Assembly: GCA_934792625.1 (NCBI GenBank)
Contig: CAKVON010000012.1
Location: 1-38,585 of the forward strand
Direction: 5' to 3'
Source of the DNA: an uncultured Atopobiaceae bacterium
GTDB taxonomy: Bacteria > Actinomycetota > Coriobacteriia > Coriobacteriales > Atopobiaceae
DNA: 38,585 nucleotides
Position 1 is the stretch's first letter. Each line of letters begins with the position of its first letter. This document shows positions 1-8,375 of this stretch, piece after piece. The translations under genes and the position numbers were made by a program. The notes under the pieces were generated by a model. That model ran no database searches, was not told the origin of the DNA, and was given only the letters and a program-made list of their open reading frames with translations.

Positions 1-241
1 CTCCAACACCGCCGAGTACGGCGAGTACTACGCCGGCCCGAAGGTCATCAACGAGCAGTCCCGCGAGGCCATGAAGCAGATCCTGCACCGCATCCAGAAT
101 GGCGAGTTCGCGCAGGAGTTCGTCGACGACTGCAACAACGACCACAAGTGGCTCCTCGAGCAGCGTGAGGCCATCAACACGCACCCCATCGAGGTCACCG
201 GCGAGAAGATCCGCTCCATGTTCAGCTGGATCAAGAAGTAG
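1..241 (+). CDS. ilvC: Ketol-acid reductoisomerase, C-terminal fragment
   Basis: This is the last 79 codons (reading frame starting at base 2) of a gene that begins upstream of the window. The enzyme converts acetolactate or acetohydroxybutyrate to the dihydroxy acid with NADPH and Mg2+ in valine/isoleucine synthesis. The visible part begins [16 protein letters not shown], a conserved block of the C-terminal knotted domain of IlvC. It continues through a helix with [17 protein letters not shown] and ends with [19 protein letters not shown], which matches the usual HPIE...LR.M..W family ending. The stop is TAG and a strong terminator follows 42 bases later. Only the C-terminus can be judged; the N-terminal NADPH domain is outside the window. 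Confidence 0.93.
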   Translation, partial: SNTAEYGEYYAGPKVINEQSREAMKQILHRIQNGEFAQEFVDDCNNDHKWLLEQREAINTHPIEVTGEKIRSMFSWIKK

Positions 242-282
242 GGACGTCCTACGCGCTCGCGCGGACGCATCACGTTCCGCTT

Positions 283-317
283 GGACCCGCTCCGCCTTCC
301 GGCGGGCGGGTCCTTTT
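283..317 (+). terminator. Rho-independent terminator of ilvC
   Basis: GGACCCGC-T-CCGCC pairs with GGCGG-GCGGGTCC around a TTCC loop, and is followed directly by TTTTT. It ends where the convergent aldo/keto reductase gene stops (318), so it separates the two genes. Confidence 0.88.
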
Positions 318-1562
318 TCATGGCTGGCGCAAGCGGGCGTTGCGCGCCACCAGCCCCAGGAACGGGTCGACGATCGCGGGCTGAAGGCGGCGGCGGACGT
401 CGGCCAGGCGGGCGGGGATGTCGATGTGCTGCGGGCAGTGCCGCGCGCACTTGCCGCAAGCGACGCAGTTGCTGACCAGGCGTGGGCTCTCGGTCCGAAC
501 GCCACTTGCCGTGAAGTACTGCTGGACCCCCGCGAACCAGCCGTACGCGTACGAGGCGTTATATGCCGAGAAGCACCCGGGGATGTTGATGCCCCTCGGG
601 CAGGGCATGCAGTAGTTGCAGCCCGTGCAGGGCACCCGGTTGCATCGCTCGAACTCGGCGACCACGCGCGCGATGACGTCAAGGCCCTCCCGTCCGAGCG
701 CCCCGGGAAGCGCGAGCTCCGCCACGTCGCAGTTCGCATCCACCTGCGCGGGCGACGCCATGCCCGAGAGAAGCATCGTGACCTCGGGATGGTTCCAAAC
801 CCAGGACAATCCCCAGGCGGCGGCGTTGGCGGCAGGCGACGTAGCGCCATCCCCGCCCGCCACCGCAAGCCCGGGCAGGGGCGCGCCCGCCGCGTCGAGG
901 ATGCGACGGGCGCGATCGGGCATCTTGTCGGCAAGACGGCCGCCGAGCAGCGGCTCCATCACGAAGACCGCCATGCCACGCTCGTGCGCGGCCATAAGGC
1001 CTGCGGTTCCCGCCTGGTACCGCTCGCCGACGTAGTTGTACTGGATCTGGCAGAAGTCCCAGTCGTAGGCGTCCAACAGGACCGGGAAGTCCCCCTCGCT
1101 GCCGTGAAACGAGAACCCGACCTCGCGGATACGCCCGCTCGAGCGCTGCCTGTCCAGCCAACCCTCGATGCCGATGGAACGCAGGCGCTCCCACTGCGCC
1201 GGACTCGTGACGTTGTGCATGAGGTAGTAGTCGACGTGGTCGCGACGCAGGCGGCGCAGCTCCTCGTCGAAGAAGCGGTCGAAGTCGCCCGCCTCCACGC
1301 ACGACGCGTGCGACAGCTTCGTGGCAACGAGCACCCTCTCCCCCAGCCCAAGCCTCTCGAGCGTGGCGCCCACCAGCTCCTCGTTCCCCGGGTAGAGATA
1401 CGCCGTGTCCAGGTAGTTGATGCCACGCTCGGCCGCGCGCGAGATCACCGCCTCGGCAGCCACGGGGTCGGGACGGCCGACGGCATAGCCGGGAAAGCGC
1501 ATGCAGCCCAGCCCCAGGGCCGAGATCTTGTTGCCGCTGCGCGGGTCGACGCGATACTGCAT
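318..1562 (-). CDS. Aldo/keto reductase with C-terminal [4Fe-4S] ferredoxin-like domain
   Basis: A 414-residue predicted oxidoreductase. Residues 1-270 are an AKR barrel with the full catalytic tetrad: Asp52 and Tyr57 (in YLDTAYLYPGNEE), Lys82 (in VATKLSH) and His116 (in YLMHNV). Residues 310-400 carry two cysteine clusters, CTGCNYCMPCP (C-x2-C-x2-C-x2-C-P) and CVACGKCARHCP (C-x2-C-x2-C-x3-C-P), typical of anaerobe AKRs that probably couple the barrel to ferredoxin-type electron transfer. The substrate cannot be told from the sequence. The ATG at 1562 is preceded by AAAGGAA at good spacing. It lies about 100 bases downstream of the ABC exporter genes on the same strand, but with a possible terminator between, so it may be its own unit. 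No signal peptide; cytoplasmic. Confidence 0.9.
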   Translation of the reverse strand: MQYRVDPRSGNKISALGLGCMRFPGYAVGRPDPVAAEAVISRAAERGINYLDTAYLYPGNEELVGATLERLGLGERVLVATKLSHASCVEAGDFDRFFDEELRRLRRDHVDYYLMHNVTSPAQWERLRSIGIEGWLDRQRSSGRIREVGFSFHGSEGDFPVLLDAYDWDFCQIQYNYVGERYQAGTAGLMAAHERGMAVFVMEPLLGGRLADKMPDRARRILDAAGAPLPGLAVAGGDGATSPAANAAAWGLSWVWNHPEVTMLLSGMASPAQVDANCDVAELALPGALGREGLDVIARVVAEFERCNRVPCTGCNYCMPCPRGINIPGCFSAYNASYAYGWFAGVQQYFTASGVRTESPRLVSNCVACGKCARHCPQHIDIPARLADVRRRLQPAIVDPFLGLVARNARLRQP

Positions 1563-1583
1563 GGGATTCCTTTCGCGAGGGTA

Positions 1584-1619
1584 CGACGGGTGAGAAGGGC
1601 CGGCGGGCCAACCCCGTCG
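1584..1619 (-). terminator. Possible terminator after the ABC exporter operon
   Basis: Seven-base arms CGACGGG (1584-1590) and CCCGTCG (1613-1619) enclose a second GC-rich dyad (GGCC..GGCC). There is no clean T-run, so termination is only suggested by its position between the exporter stop (1662) and the next start (1562). Confidence 0.35.
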
Positions 1620-1661
1620 GACGGGACATCCCGAATGGCGCGGGATTGCCTGTCGCCTTCG

Positions 1662-3482
1662 CTACGCGAACTGCGATCGGTACAGCTCGGCGTAGGCACC
1701 GTCCGCGGCAAGCAGCTGCTCGTGGGTACCCTGCTCGATGATGTCGCCGTGGTCCATCACCAGGATGAGGTCCGCGTCGACGACCGTGGAGAGGCGGTGC
1801 GCGATGACGAAGCTCGTGCGGTTCTCCATGATGGCCTCCATCGCGCGAACGATGGCCTGCTCGGTGCGGGTGTCGACGCTCGAGGTCGCCTCGTCCAAGA
1901 TCAGGATCGCAGGGTCGCACAGCATGGCGCGCGCGATGGTGAGCAGCTGGCGCTGGCCCTGGCTCACGCTCTCGGCGTCGTCGGTGAGCACGGTGTCGTA
2001 ACCGTGCGGCAGCGTCCTGACGAAGAAGTCGACGTGGGCAGCCTTGGCCGCGGCGACAACCTCCTCTCGCGTGGCGTCAGGCCTGCCGTAGGCGATGTTC
2101 TCGGCGATGGTGCCGCCGAACAGCCACGCGTCCTGGAGGACCATGCCGAACTGGCGGCGCAGGTCCGCGCGGCGCATGCGCGACGTGTCCACGCCATCCA
2201 ACAGGATCTGTCCGCCGTCGACCTCGTAGAAGCGCATGAGCAGGTTGATGAGCGTGGTCTTGCCGGCGCCCGTGGCACCGACGATCGCGACCTTCTCGCC
2301 AGGCTCGGCGACGAGCGAGACGTCGTGCATGAGGCGCTTCTCGGGCGTGTAGCCGAAGGCCACGTGTCTGAACTCGACGCGGCCGCGCGCGGGGGTGACG
2401 GGCGCGAGGGGCTCGGCGGGGTCGGGCACCTGCTCGGGGGCGTCCAGCAGGCGGAACACGCGCTCGGCGGCGGCAAGGGCGCCCTGCAGCATGTTGGTCG
2501 TCTGCGACAGCTGGGTCAGAGGCTCGCTCGCCTGTGTGCAGTACTGGAAGAATGCCTGGAACACGCCGACCGACAGGCGACCGGACACGAGCATGCCGCC
2601 GGCGAGCACACCGAGAAGGACCTGGCCGAGCCTGCCGACGAAGCGGACGGCGGGGCCGACGGCGTTGGTCAGGAAGTCGGCGGTGGCACTCGCATCGGCG
2701 AGCTCGGCGGCCGAGGTCGCGATCGAGTCGGTGGTAGAGGCCTCCAGGCCGAACGACTTGACGATCAGGCGGCCCGAGTAGGCCTCCTCGACGCTGCCGG
2801 TGAGCTCGCCGGTGACACGCTGCCTGAGCGCGGCGACACGCAGGGTGCGCGAGGCGACGAACTTGGTCAGCACGAGGCCGCCCGCGGCGAACACGAGGAA
2901 GACCAGCGTGAGGGGCACGCTGTAGCGGCACATCATCGACACGGCACCAACGAGGGTCACGACCGAGATAATCAGCTGGGTCACGGCCCTCTGCAGGACC
3001 TCCGAGATCTTGTCGAGGTCGTTGGTGGCGCGGCTGATGGTGTCGCCGGGCTTGTGGGCGTCGTAGTAGCCCAGCGGCAGGCGTCCCATCTTGGAGGAGA
3101 TTCGCTTGCGCAGGTTGAGGTTCAGACGCTCGGCAAAGCTCGCCATGACCAGGACCTGAACCGAGTAGAAGGCCCAGGCGGCGGTCCAGATGCACAGGTA
3201 GGTGAGTACCTGCGGGCCACCGTCGGCCATGGTCACGCTGAAGGGCCTGCCCTCGGCGAAGGCGACCTGGATGCGTCCCCACAGGTAGTCGATCACGTGC
3301 GCGCTGTAGGCGGGCGCCGCGACGGAGAAGCAGACATAGGCGACAGAGGCGACCGCGGCGACCACGAGCCTCCAGCGGTCGGGCCCGGCCTCGACCCACA
3401 GGCGCCTGGCGGACGCCAGCGCGTTCTCGGGGATCTCGAGCTCCTCGTTCTTCTCGGCAGCGCGGTCCTTCTTACTACTCAT
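1662..3482 (-). CDS. ABC exporter subunit B (membrane domain plus ATPase with intact catalytic Glu)
   Basis: A 606-residue half-transporter: an N-terminal six-helix exporter domain (about 35-330) fused to an ATPase domain. Walker A GATGAGKT lies near residue 405, the signature is VSQGQRQ instead of LSGGQ near 503, Walker B ILILDEATSSVD near 525-536 keeps the catalytic Glu, and the H-loop AHRLST is intact. The altered signature marks it as the partner of the upstream subunit in a heterodimeric exporter of the BmrCD/TmrAB/LmrCD kind. Exported substrate unknown (drug, lipid or peptide). The ATG at 3480-3482 follows GGGAGGTG at seven bases and overlaps the upstream stop (ATGAGTAG), indicating translational coupling. 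A longer in-frame start at 3521 lacks a better site. Confidence 0.92.
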   Translation of the reverse strand: MSSKKDRAAEKNEELEIPENALASARRLWVEAGPDRWRLVVAAVASVAYVCFSVAAPAYSAHVIDYLWGRIQVAFAEGRPFSVTMADGGPQVLTYLCIWTAAWAFYSVQVLVMASFAERLNLNLRKRISSKMGRLPLGYYDAHKPGDTISRATNDLDKISEVLQRAVTQLIISVVTLVGAVSMMCRYSVPLTLVFLVFAAGGLVLTKFVASRTLRVAALRQRVTGELTGSVEEAYSGRLIVKSFGLEASTTDSIATSAAELADASATADFLTNAVGPAVRFVGRLGQVLLGVLAGGMLVSGRLSVGVFQAFFQYCTQASEPLTQLSQTTNMLQGALAAAERVFRLLDAPEQVPDPAEPLAPVTPARGRVEFRHVAFGYTPEKRLMHDVSLVAEPGEKVAIVGATGAGKTTLINLLMRFYEVDGGQILLDGVDTSRMRRADLRRQFGMVLQDAWLFGGTIAENIAYGRPDATREEVVAAAKAAHVDFFVRTLPHGYDTVLTDDAESVSQGQRQLLTIARAMLCDPAILILDEATSSVDTRTEQAIVRAMEAIMENRTSFVIAHRLSTVVDADLILVMDHGDIIEQGTHEQLLAADGAYAELYRSQFA

Positions 3483-5352
3483 CGTTGGCACCTCCCTTGG
3501 CCTGGGACTCCGCAATGGCACGGTACGTGGGGCACGACGCCATCAGCTCGTCGTGGGTGCCCTGGCCCACGATGCGGCCGTCGCGCAGGACGACGATGCG
3601 GTCGGCGTCGTGGATGGTCCCCACGCGCTGGGCCACGATCAGCTGCGCCGCGTCGGCGAGGTCGGCGCGCAGGGCGTGGCGCAGCGCCGCGTCGGTCTTG
3701 TAGTCCAACGCGCTGAACGAGTCGTCGAACACGTACAGGTCGGAACGGCGGACCAGGGCGCGGGCGATCGCCAGGCGCTGGCGCTGGCCTCCCGAGAAGT
3801 TCGTGCCGCCCTGGGCCACGGTCGTGGCGAGCCCGTCGGGAAGCTCGCGCACGAATCCAGCCTGCGCCACGTCGATGGCGTGCCACAGCTCCTCGTCGGT
3901 GGCGTCGGCGCGGCCATGGCGCAGGTTGTCGGCGATGGTTCCCGAGAAGAGCCAGGCGCGCTGCGGGACGTAGGACACGTGCGAGCGCAGGTCGGCCTGG
4001 GTAACGTCGCGCACGTCGACGCCGCGGAACAGGACCCTGCCCTCGGTCGCGTCGTGCAGGCGGAGGAGCATCTTGGCGATGGTCGACTTGCCCGAGCCGG
4101 TGTTGCCGATGATGGCCACGACCTCGCCGCGGCGCAGCGGGAAGTCGAGGTCGAACAGCGTGCACTCGTCGGCGTCGGGGAAGCGCAGCGACGCGTGGTC
4201 GAAGCGGAAGACCTCGGACGGGTCGTCGAGAAGCGCGCTCCTCTCGGCGGAGCGGTGGTCGAGCTCGACGGGATTCTCGGGGTCGCGGACGCTGGGCACG
4301 TGGGTGAGGACCTCGTTGGCACGGGCCAAACACGCCATGGCGCGCGGGACCGACAGGATCGCGAACTGCATCATCATCATGAAGAAGAGGATGAGCATCG
4401 CGTACTCCACCAGCGCCGAGATCGAGCCGATCTGCATCGCGTGGGCGCCCACGCGGTCGGCGCCCAGCCACACGACGACGACCTCGGCCATGTTCATGAC
4501 GAAGAAGGTCAGGGAGTCGGTGACCGAGAACACGTAGTTGACCTTGATGGCGTTGTCCGCGTACTCGGAGAAGGTGCGGTCCAGGCGGTCCTTGTCGGCA
4601 GCCTCGCGACCGAACGCGCGGATCGGCCGGACGCCGGTGATGCTCTCGCGCATGCGGACGTTCATGCGGTCGATGAAGCCCTGGAGCCTGGTGAAGACCG
4701 GCGCGGTGCGACCGACCGCCGCCAGCGAGACGGCGCCGACGACGATGGCGATGGCCAGCAGGACGAGGCCCATGACATGGTCGACCGACCAGGCCAGGCA
4801 CACCGAGATGACGCACAGGATGGGCACCGGGAAGATCATGAGGATGCTCATGAGCAGCGTCTGCTGGATGACGTTGATGTCGGAGAGCGTGCGCGTGATC
4901 ATCGAGCCGGTGCCGAACTGCTCGAAGTCGGCGCCCGAGAAGGACAGGGACGCCTCGTAGACCGCCACGCGGATGTCGCGGCCGACGTTCGCGGACAGGC
5001 GCGCGGCGAACCAGCTGCTGGTCACGGCGCCACCCGAGCCAACGATCGAGGCGACGAGCATGGCCGCGGCGGACTTGCCCACCACGGCGGGGTCGCCGCT
5101 GTTGACCGCGGCGTTGATGAGGGCGGCGAGCTCGGTGGGGACGAAGAGCATGCCCGTCATGTCCAGAAGGACCGTGAGCACGGTCATCGCCACAAGGCCG
5201 CGATGCCTGCTGACGAAGCTCCACAGCAGCGCGAGCGACGCGCCCCAGTCGATGTCGCGGTCGACGGACCGCACGCCGGACGCGGCCTTGCCGTCAGATA
5301 CGGCCTTGCCGTCCGCAACAGCTTTGACCTGCGTTTTGTTCTCTTGCTCCAC
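3475..5352 (-). CDS. ABC exporter subunit A (membrane domain plus degenerate ATPase)
   Basis: A 625-residue half-transporter. The N-terminal 340 residues form a six-helix exporter domain; the ATPase domain has Walker A IGNTGSGKST (about 415), a canonical signature FSGGQRQRLAIARAL, but Walker B LYVFDDSFSALD has Asp where the catalytic Glu belongs and the H-loop reads VAQRVGTI with Gln for His. These changes are expected for the non-hydrolysing site of heterodimeric exporters. The chosen start is GTG at 5350-5352, because GGGGAGGA sits just upstream; the first possible GTG (5367) would lie upstream of that site. First gene of a two-gene operon, divergent from the ArsR-family gene. Confidence 0.92.
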   Translation of the reverse strand: MEQENKTQVKAVADGKAVSDGKAASGVRSVDRDIDWGASLALLWSFVSRHRGLVAMTVLTVLLDMTGMLFVPTELAALINAAVNSGDPAVVGKSAAAMLVASIVGSGGAVTSSWFAARLSANVGRDIRVAVYEASLSFSGADFEQFGTGSMITRTLSDINVIQQTLLMSILMIFPVPILCVISVCLAWSVDHVMGLVLLAIAIVVGAVSLAAVGRTAPVFTRLQGFIDRMNVRMRESITGVRPIRAFGREAADKDRLDRTFSEYADNAIKVNYVFSVTDSLTFFVMNMAEVVVVWLGADRVGAHAMQIGSISALVEYAMLILFFMMMMQFAILSVPRAMACLARANEVLTHVPSVRDPENPVELDHRSAERSALLDDPSEVFRFDHASLRFPDADECTLFDLDFPLRRGEVVAIIGNTGSGKSTIAKMLLRLHDATEGRVLFRGVDVRDVTQADLRSHVSYVPQRAWLFSGTIADNLRHGRADATDEELWHAIDVAQAGFVRELPDGLATTVAQGGTNFSGGQRQRLAIARALVRRSDLYVFDDSFSALDYKTDAALRHALRADLADAAQLIVAQRVGTIHDADRIVVLRDGRIVGQGTHDELMASCPTYRAIAESQAKGGANDE

Positions 5353-5377
5353 GGGTCCTCCCCTCACAGGAAAAGGT

Positions 5378-5402
5378 ATGCACGGTTCTTCCTATCGTGC
5401 AT
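5378..5402. promoter_or_regulatory. Dyad upstream of the ABC exporter operon
   Basis: ATGCACG (5378-5384) and CGTGCAT (5396-5402) are perfect 7-base inverted arms with an 11-base spacer, 26 bases upstream of the exporter start codon. This could be an operator for a local repressor, or a leader hairpin. No regulator gene with an obvious match is adjacent other than the ArsR-type gene, whose own sites look different. Confidence 0.35.
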
Positions 5403-5493
5403 GAAACACCCCGCCCGTAGCAACAGCCAAGGCGGCGGAAAGGCAACTATCCGACGAACGGCACCACTGGCGAGAAGTGCGCCGAGATTGCTA

Positions 5494-5521
5494 TTGACAT
5501 ATGAGCGATCGCTCATATACT
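5494..5521 (+). promoter_or_regulatory. Sigma-70-type promoter of the metal-resistance operon
   Basis: TTGACA (5494-5499), a 16-base spacer and TATACT (5516-5521) make a near-consensus vegetative promoter pointing at the ArsR-family gene. The spacer is almost filled by operator 1, so bound repressor would exclude RNA polymerase. Confidence 0.8.
5499..5518. promoter_or_regulatory. Operator 1: perfect 20-base palindrome
   Basis: ATATGAGCGATCGCTCATAT is a perfect palindrome lying between the -35 and -10 boxes. It resembles the ATATGA-N8-TCATAT class of sites bound by zinc-sensing ArsR/SmtB repressors such as CzrA and NmtR (family knowledge). Confidence 0.8.
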
Positions 5522-5536
5522 CATTCTCAACAGTAC

Positions 5537-5556
5537 ATATGAGCGTTTGTTCACAT
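5537..5556. promoter_or_regulatory. Operator 2: imperfect copy of operator 1
   Basis: ATATGAGCG-TT-TGTTCACAT repeats the left half of operator 1 exactly and has a diverged right half. Its centre is 38 bases downstream of that of operator 1, in the transcribed leader. A short perfect palindrome TGTTCGAACA (5556-5565) abuts it. Two sites suggest cooperative repression. Confidence 0.6.
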
Positions 5557-5591
5557 GTTCGAACAAACAGAGAGCGTAAGGGAGGAACGAC

Positions 5592-5957
5592 ATGGCAGAC
5601 ACGCGTGACAGCGCAACCCCGGGCGACGCCGGCGCGGCGCGGCCCATCCCCGCGGGACAGGCGCCCGACCAGCTACCCGACGAGGAGCTTCTCTACGACC
5701 TCGCCGACCTGTTCAAGGTCTTCAGCGACACGACGCGCATCAAGATCCTGTTCACGCTGATGGGCCGGGACCTGTGCGTGGCCGACATCGCCGACGAGAC
5801 GGGCACGACGCAGAGTGCCGTCTCGCACCAGCTGCGCACCCTCAAGCAGGCCCACCTGGTCAAGTTCGAGCGCGACGGCCGCAACGTCGTCTACTCGCTG
5901 GCCGACGACCACGTCTACACCATGCTCAACGTCGGGCTCAGCCACATCTGCGAATAG
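5592..5957 (+). CDS. ArsR/SmtB-family metal-responsive repressor (alpha5-site, probably zinc)
   Basis: A 121-residue winged-helix repressor. Residues 33-104 form the ArsR fold with DNA-reading helix TTQSAVSHQLRTLKQ. The last helix carries Asp105, His107, His118 and Glu121, which matches in spacing the inter-subunit alpha5 zinc/cobalt site of SmtB and CzrA (D-x-H-x10-H-x2-E); the protein ends at Glu121. The alpha3 region has a single Cys (DLCVAD), so a CadC/ArsR-type thiolate site is unlikely. Predicted to leave its operators when Zn(II) (or Co/Cd) binds. The ATG at 5592 has GGGAGGAA seven bases upstream. First gene of the operon with the HMA protein and P-type ATPase. Confidence 0.92.
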   Translation: MADTRDSATPGDAGAARPIPAGQAPDQLPDEELLYDLADLFKVFSDTTRIKILFTLMGRDLCVADIADETGTTQSAVSHQLRTLKQAHLVKFERDGRNVVYSLADDHVYTMLNVGLSHICE

Positions 5958-5999
5958 CAAGGGAGGCGCCGCCGGCGCCCCGCGAGAAGGGAAACCACC

Positions 6000-6218
6000 G
6001 TGAGGAAGTCTTTCAAGCTGGACGAGATCGACTGCGCCAACTGCGCCCGCGAGCTGCAGGACGAGCTCTCCAAGCTCGAGGGCGTCAAGTCCGTCTCGGT
6101 CAACTTCATGACCCAGAAGCTCACCCTCGAGGCCGACGACGCCGAGTTCGACGACGTGCTCGACCGCGTTGTCGACTTCACCGCCGACGCCGAGCCCGAT
6201 TGCGAGATCCTGCGCTAG
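6000..6218 (+). CDS. Free-standing HMA-domain metal-binding protein
   Basis: A 72-residue single heavy-metal-associated domain with the CxxC motif (Cys12-Ala-Asn-Cys15) in the first loop and a beta-alpha-beta-beta-alpha-beta size and pattern. It starts with GTG at 6000 behind AAGGGA. Such domains bind soft metal and pass it to, or sense it for, a P1B ATPase. The downstream ATPase lacks an N-terminal HMA domain, so this small protein probably supplies that function in trans. The GMxCxxC signature of Cu chaperones is replaced by IDCANC, which is closer to the HMA domains of Zn/Cd ATPases. It follows the repressor gene by 42 bases and is probably co-transcribed. Confidence 0.88.
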   Translation: MRKSFKLDEIDCANCARELQDELSKLEGVKSVSVNFMTQKLTLEADDAEFDDVLDRVVDFTADAEPDCEILR

Positions 6219-6235
6219 CGGGTCCGCTCCCCCGT

Positions 6236-6312
6236 GGTTGTCCCATAGGGGGCGCCGCTCAGCTTCGCCGCTGGCGCGGCTCAGAAATCGCGGCACCCCC
6301 TATGGGACAACC
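6236..6312. repeat. 77-base interrupted palindrome between the HMA and ATPase genes
   Basis: Arms 6236-6258 and 6290-6312 pair over 17 perfect bases (GGTTGTCCCATAGGGGG with its complement), one mismatch and five more bases (GCCGC/GCGGC). The inner 31 bases are GC-rich and partly self-complementary. No T-run follows, so it is not a plain terminator. It could be an mRNA-stabilising or attenuating hairpin within the operon, or a small palindromic mobile element. I see no second copy of the arms in the window. Confidence 0.75.
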
Positions 6313-6395
6313 TGCGCGCAAACCACTGGCGCAGCGGAACGACCGAGGGGCGGGCGTCCGCGCCCGCCAAGCTCACGTACCTTGAGGACAACACC

Positions 6396-8375
6396 ATGGC
6401 AGCAAGCAAGCAGACTCCCAAGAAGAGGCGCCGCAAGAAGGAGTCGCTCACCCACAAGCGCAATCGCATCCTGTGCGCGCTCGCGGTGTTCGCGGTCGTC
6501 TTCGCCCTCGACGAGACGGGTCTTCTCGACAGGCTCTTCGGTGGGGTCGGCAGTGTCTACGCCAGCTTCGCGCTCTACCTGGTCCCGTTCGCGATTGCCG
6601 GCCACGACGTGCTTGCCAAGGCAGCCAACAACATCCGTCGCGGCAAGGCCTTCGACGAGAGCTTCCTGATGGCCGTGGCCACGCTCGGCGCGTTTGCCAT
6701 GGTCGCGTTCCCCGACACCGACCCGCACATGGCCGAGGGTGCCGCCGTCATGCTGTTCTACCAGGTCGGCGAGCTGTTCCAGGCCTACGCCGTCGGCAGG
6801 AGCCGCAAGTCGATCGCGGCCATGATGGACATCGCGCCCGACTACGCCAACGTCGAGAGGGACGGCGGGCTCGTGCAGGTGGACCCCGACGAGGTCGCCG
6901 TGGGCTCCACCATCGTGGTCAAGCCCGGCGAGCGCGTCCCCATCGACGGCGTGATCGTCGAGGGCGCCACGCAGCTCGACACCGCCGCCCTCACCGGCGA
7001 GTCGGTCCCGCGCCACGCCGAGGCCGGCGACGGCGTCGTCAGCGGCTGCATCAACATGACGGGCCTCGTCAGGGTCCGCACGACCAAGCCCTTCGGCGAC
7101 TCCACGGTCAGCCGCATCCTGGAGCTGGTGGAGAACGCCAGCGAGAAGAAGGCCAAGACCGAGAACTTCATCACCCGCTTCGCCCGCGTCTACACGCCCG
7201 CGGTCACCGGCGCCGCGGCACTTCTCGCCATCGTCGGCGGGGCCGTCACGGGCTGCTGGGGCGACTGGATCTTGCGCGGCCTGACCTTCCTGGTGGTCAG
7301 CTGCCCGTGCGCCCTGGTGATCAGCGTGCCCCTGTCGTTCTTCGGTGGGATCGGCGGGGCAAGCCGCATCGGCGTGCTGGTGAAGGGGTCCAACTACCTC
7401 GAAGCGCTCTCCGAGGTCGACACCGTCGTGTTCGACAAGACCGGCACGCTCACCAACGGCACCTTCAACGTGGTGGCCATCCACCCCGAGGCCGGCATCG
7501 ACCCCGACTACGTCCTGAGCCACGCCGCCTACGCCGAGGCGTTCTCGGACCACCCGATCGCCCTGTCGGTCAAGGCCGCCTACAGCGGCAAGATCGACCG
7601 CGACCTCGTCCGCGACGTCCAGGAGCAAAGCGGCCACGGCGTCTCGGCACGCGTTGCCGAGAAGACCCGCGAGGCCGAGCACGTGGTCTTGGTGGGCAAC
7701 GACAAGCTCATGCGCGAGCACGGCACGAGCTGGCACGACTGCGAGCTCACCGGCACCATCCTGCACGTCTCGGTCGACGGCGCCTACGTCGGCCACATCG
7801 TCATCGCCGACGTCGTGAAGGACGACGCCGCGCAGACGATCCGCGACCTGCATGCCTGCGGCGTGCGCCGCTGCGTCATGCTCACCGGCGACCGCGAGGA
7901 GGTCGCCGCCGCGGTGGCCGCTCAGCTCGGGCTCGACGAGCACCACGCGCAGCTGCTCCCGGGCGACAAGGTCGACCGCGTCGAGGCGCTTCTGGCTGCC
8001 GAGAAGAACGGCCGCAAGCTGGCCTTCGTTGGCGACGGCATCAACGACGCGCCCGTCCTGACCCGCGCCGACGTGGGCATCGCCATGGGCGCGATGGGCT
8101 CGGATGCCGCCATCGAGGCCGCCGACGTCGTCCTTATGGACGACAAGCCGTCCAACATCGCCCGCGCAATCGGCGTCGCACGCAAGACCATGCGCATCGT
8201 GTGGGAGAACATCGTCTTCGCCCTGGCCGTCAAGCTGATCATCCTGGCGCTGGCCGCCCTCGGCATCGCCAACATGTGGCTGGCCGTCTTCGGCGACGTG
8301 GGCGTGGCGATCATCGCCATCCTCAACGCGATGCGTGCCATGCGCGTGGGCAGCAGCGAGGCTGCGGGCAGGTAG
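6396..8375 (+). CDS. P1B-type heavy-metal-translocating ATPase (Zn/Cd/Pb type)
   Basis: A 659-residue membrane pump that exports soft divalent metals at the cost of ATP. After a very basic N-terminus (KKRRRKK) come the first membrane helices, the actuator motif TGES (200-203), the metal-binding membrane motif Cys303-Pro-Cys305, the phosphorylation site Asp347 in DKTGT, the P1B marker His386-Pro387 in SDHPIAL, and GDGIND (546-551). The block around the CPC motif (SVPLSFFGGIGGASRIG) resembles Zn/Cd pumps rather than Cu pumps. No N-terminal HMA domain is present; a separate gene upstream supplies one. ATG at 6396 with a modest GAGGA. Regulation by the alpha5-site repressor supports zinc or cadmium efflux. 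Confidence 0.93.
   Translation: MAASKQTPKKRRRKKESLTHKRNRILCALAVFAVVFALDETGLLDRLFGGVGSVYASFALYLVPFAIAGHDVLAKAANNIRRGKAFDESFLMAVATLGAFAMVAFPDTDPHMAEGAAVMLFYQVGELFQAYAVGRSRKSIAAMMDIAPDYANVERDGGLVQVDPDEVAVGSTIVVKPGERVPIDGVIVEGATQLDTAALTGESVPRHAEAGDGVVSGCINMTGLVRVRTTKPFGDSTVSRILELVENASEKKAKTENFITRFARVYTPAVTGAAALLAIVGGAVTGCWGDWILRGLTFLVVSCPCALVISVPLSFFGGIGGASRIGVLVKGSNYLEALSEVDTVVFDKTGTLTNGTFNVVAIHPEAGIDPDYVLSHAAYAEAFSDHPIALSVKAAYSGKIDRDLVRDVQEQSGHGVSARVAEKTREAEHVVLVGNDKLMREHGTSWHDCELTGTILHVSVDGAYVGHIVIADVVKDDAAQTIRDLHACGVRRCVMLTGDREEVAAAVAAQLGLDEHHAQLLPGDKVDRVEALLAAEKNGRKLAFVGDGINDAPVLTRADVGIAMGAMGSDAAIEAADVVLMDDKPSNIARAIGVARKTMRIVWENIVFALAVKLIILALAALGIANMWLAVFGDVGVAIIAILNAMRAMRVGSSEAAGR

Noticed and set aside
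99..3716. 1205-residue plus-strand open frame
   Set aside because: It runs antisense to the aldo/keto reductase and an ABC exporter gene with recognisable motifs; its Arg/Gly/Val/Asp-rich translation has no domain and is a GC-rich shadow.
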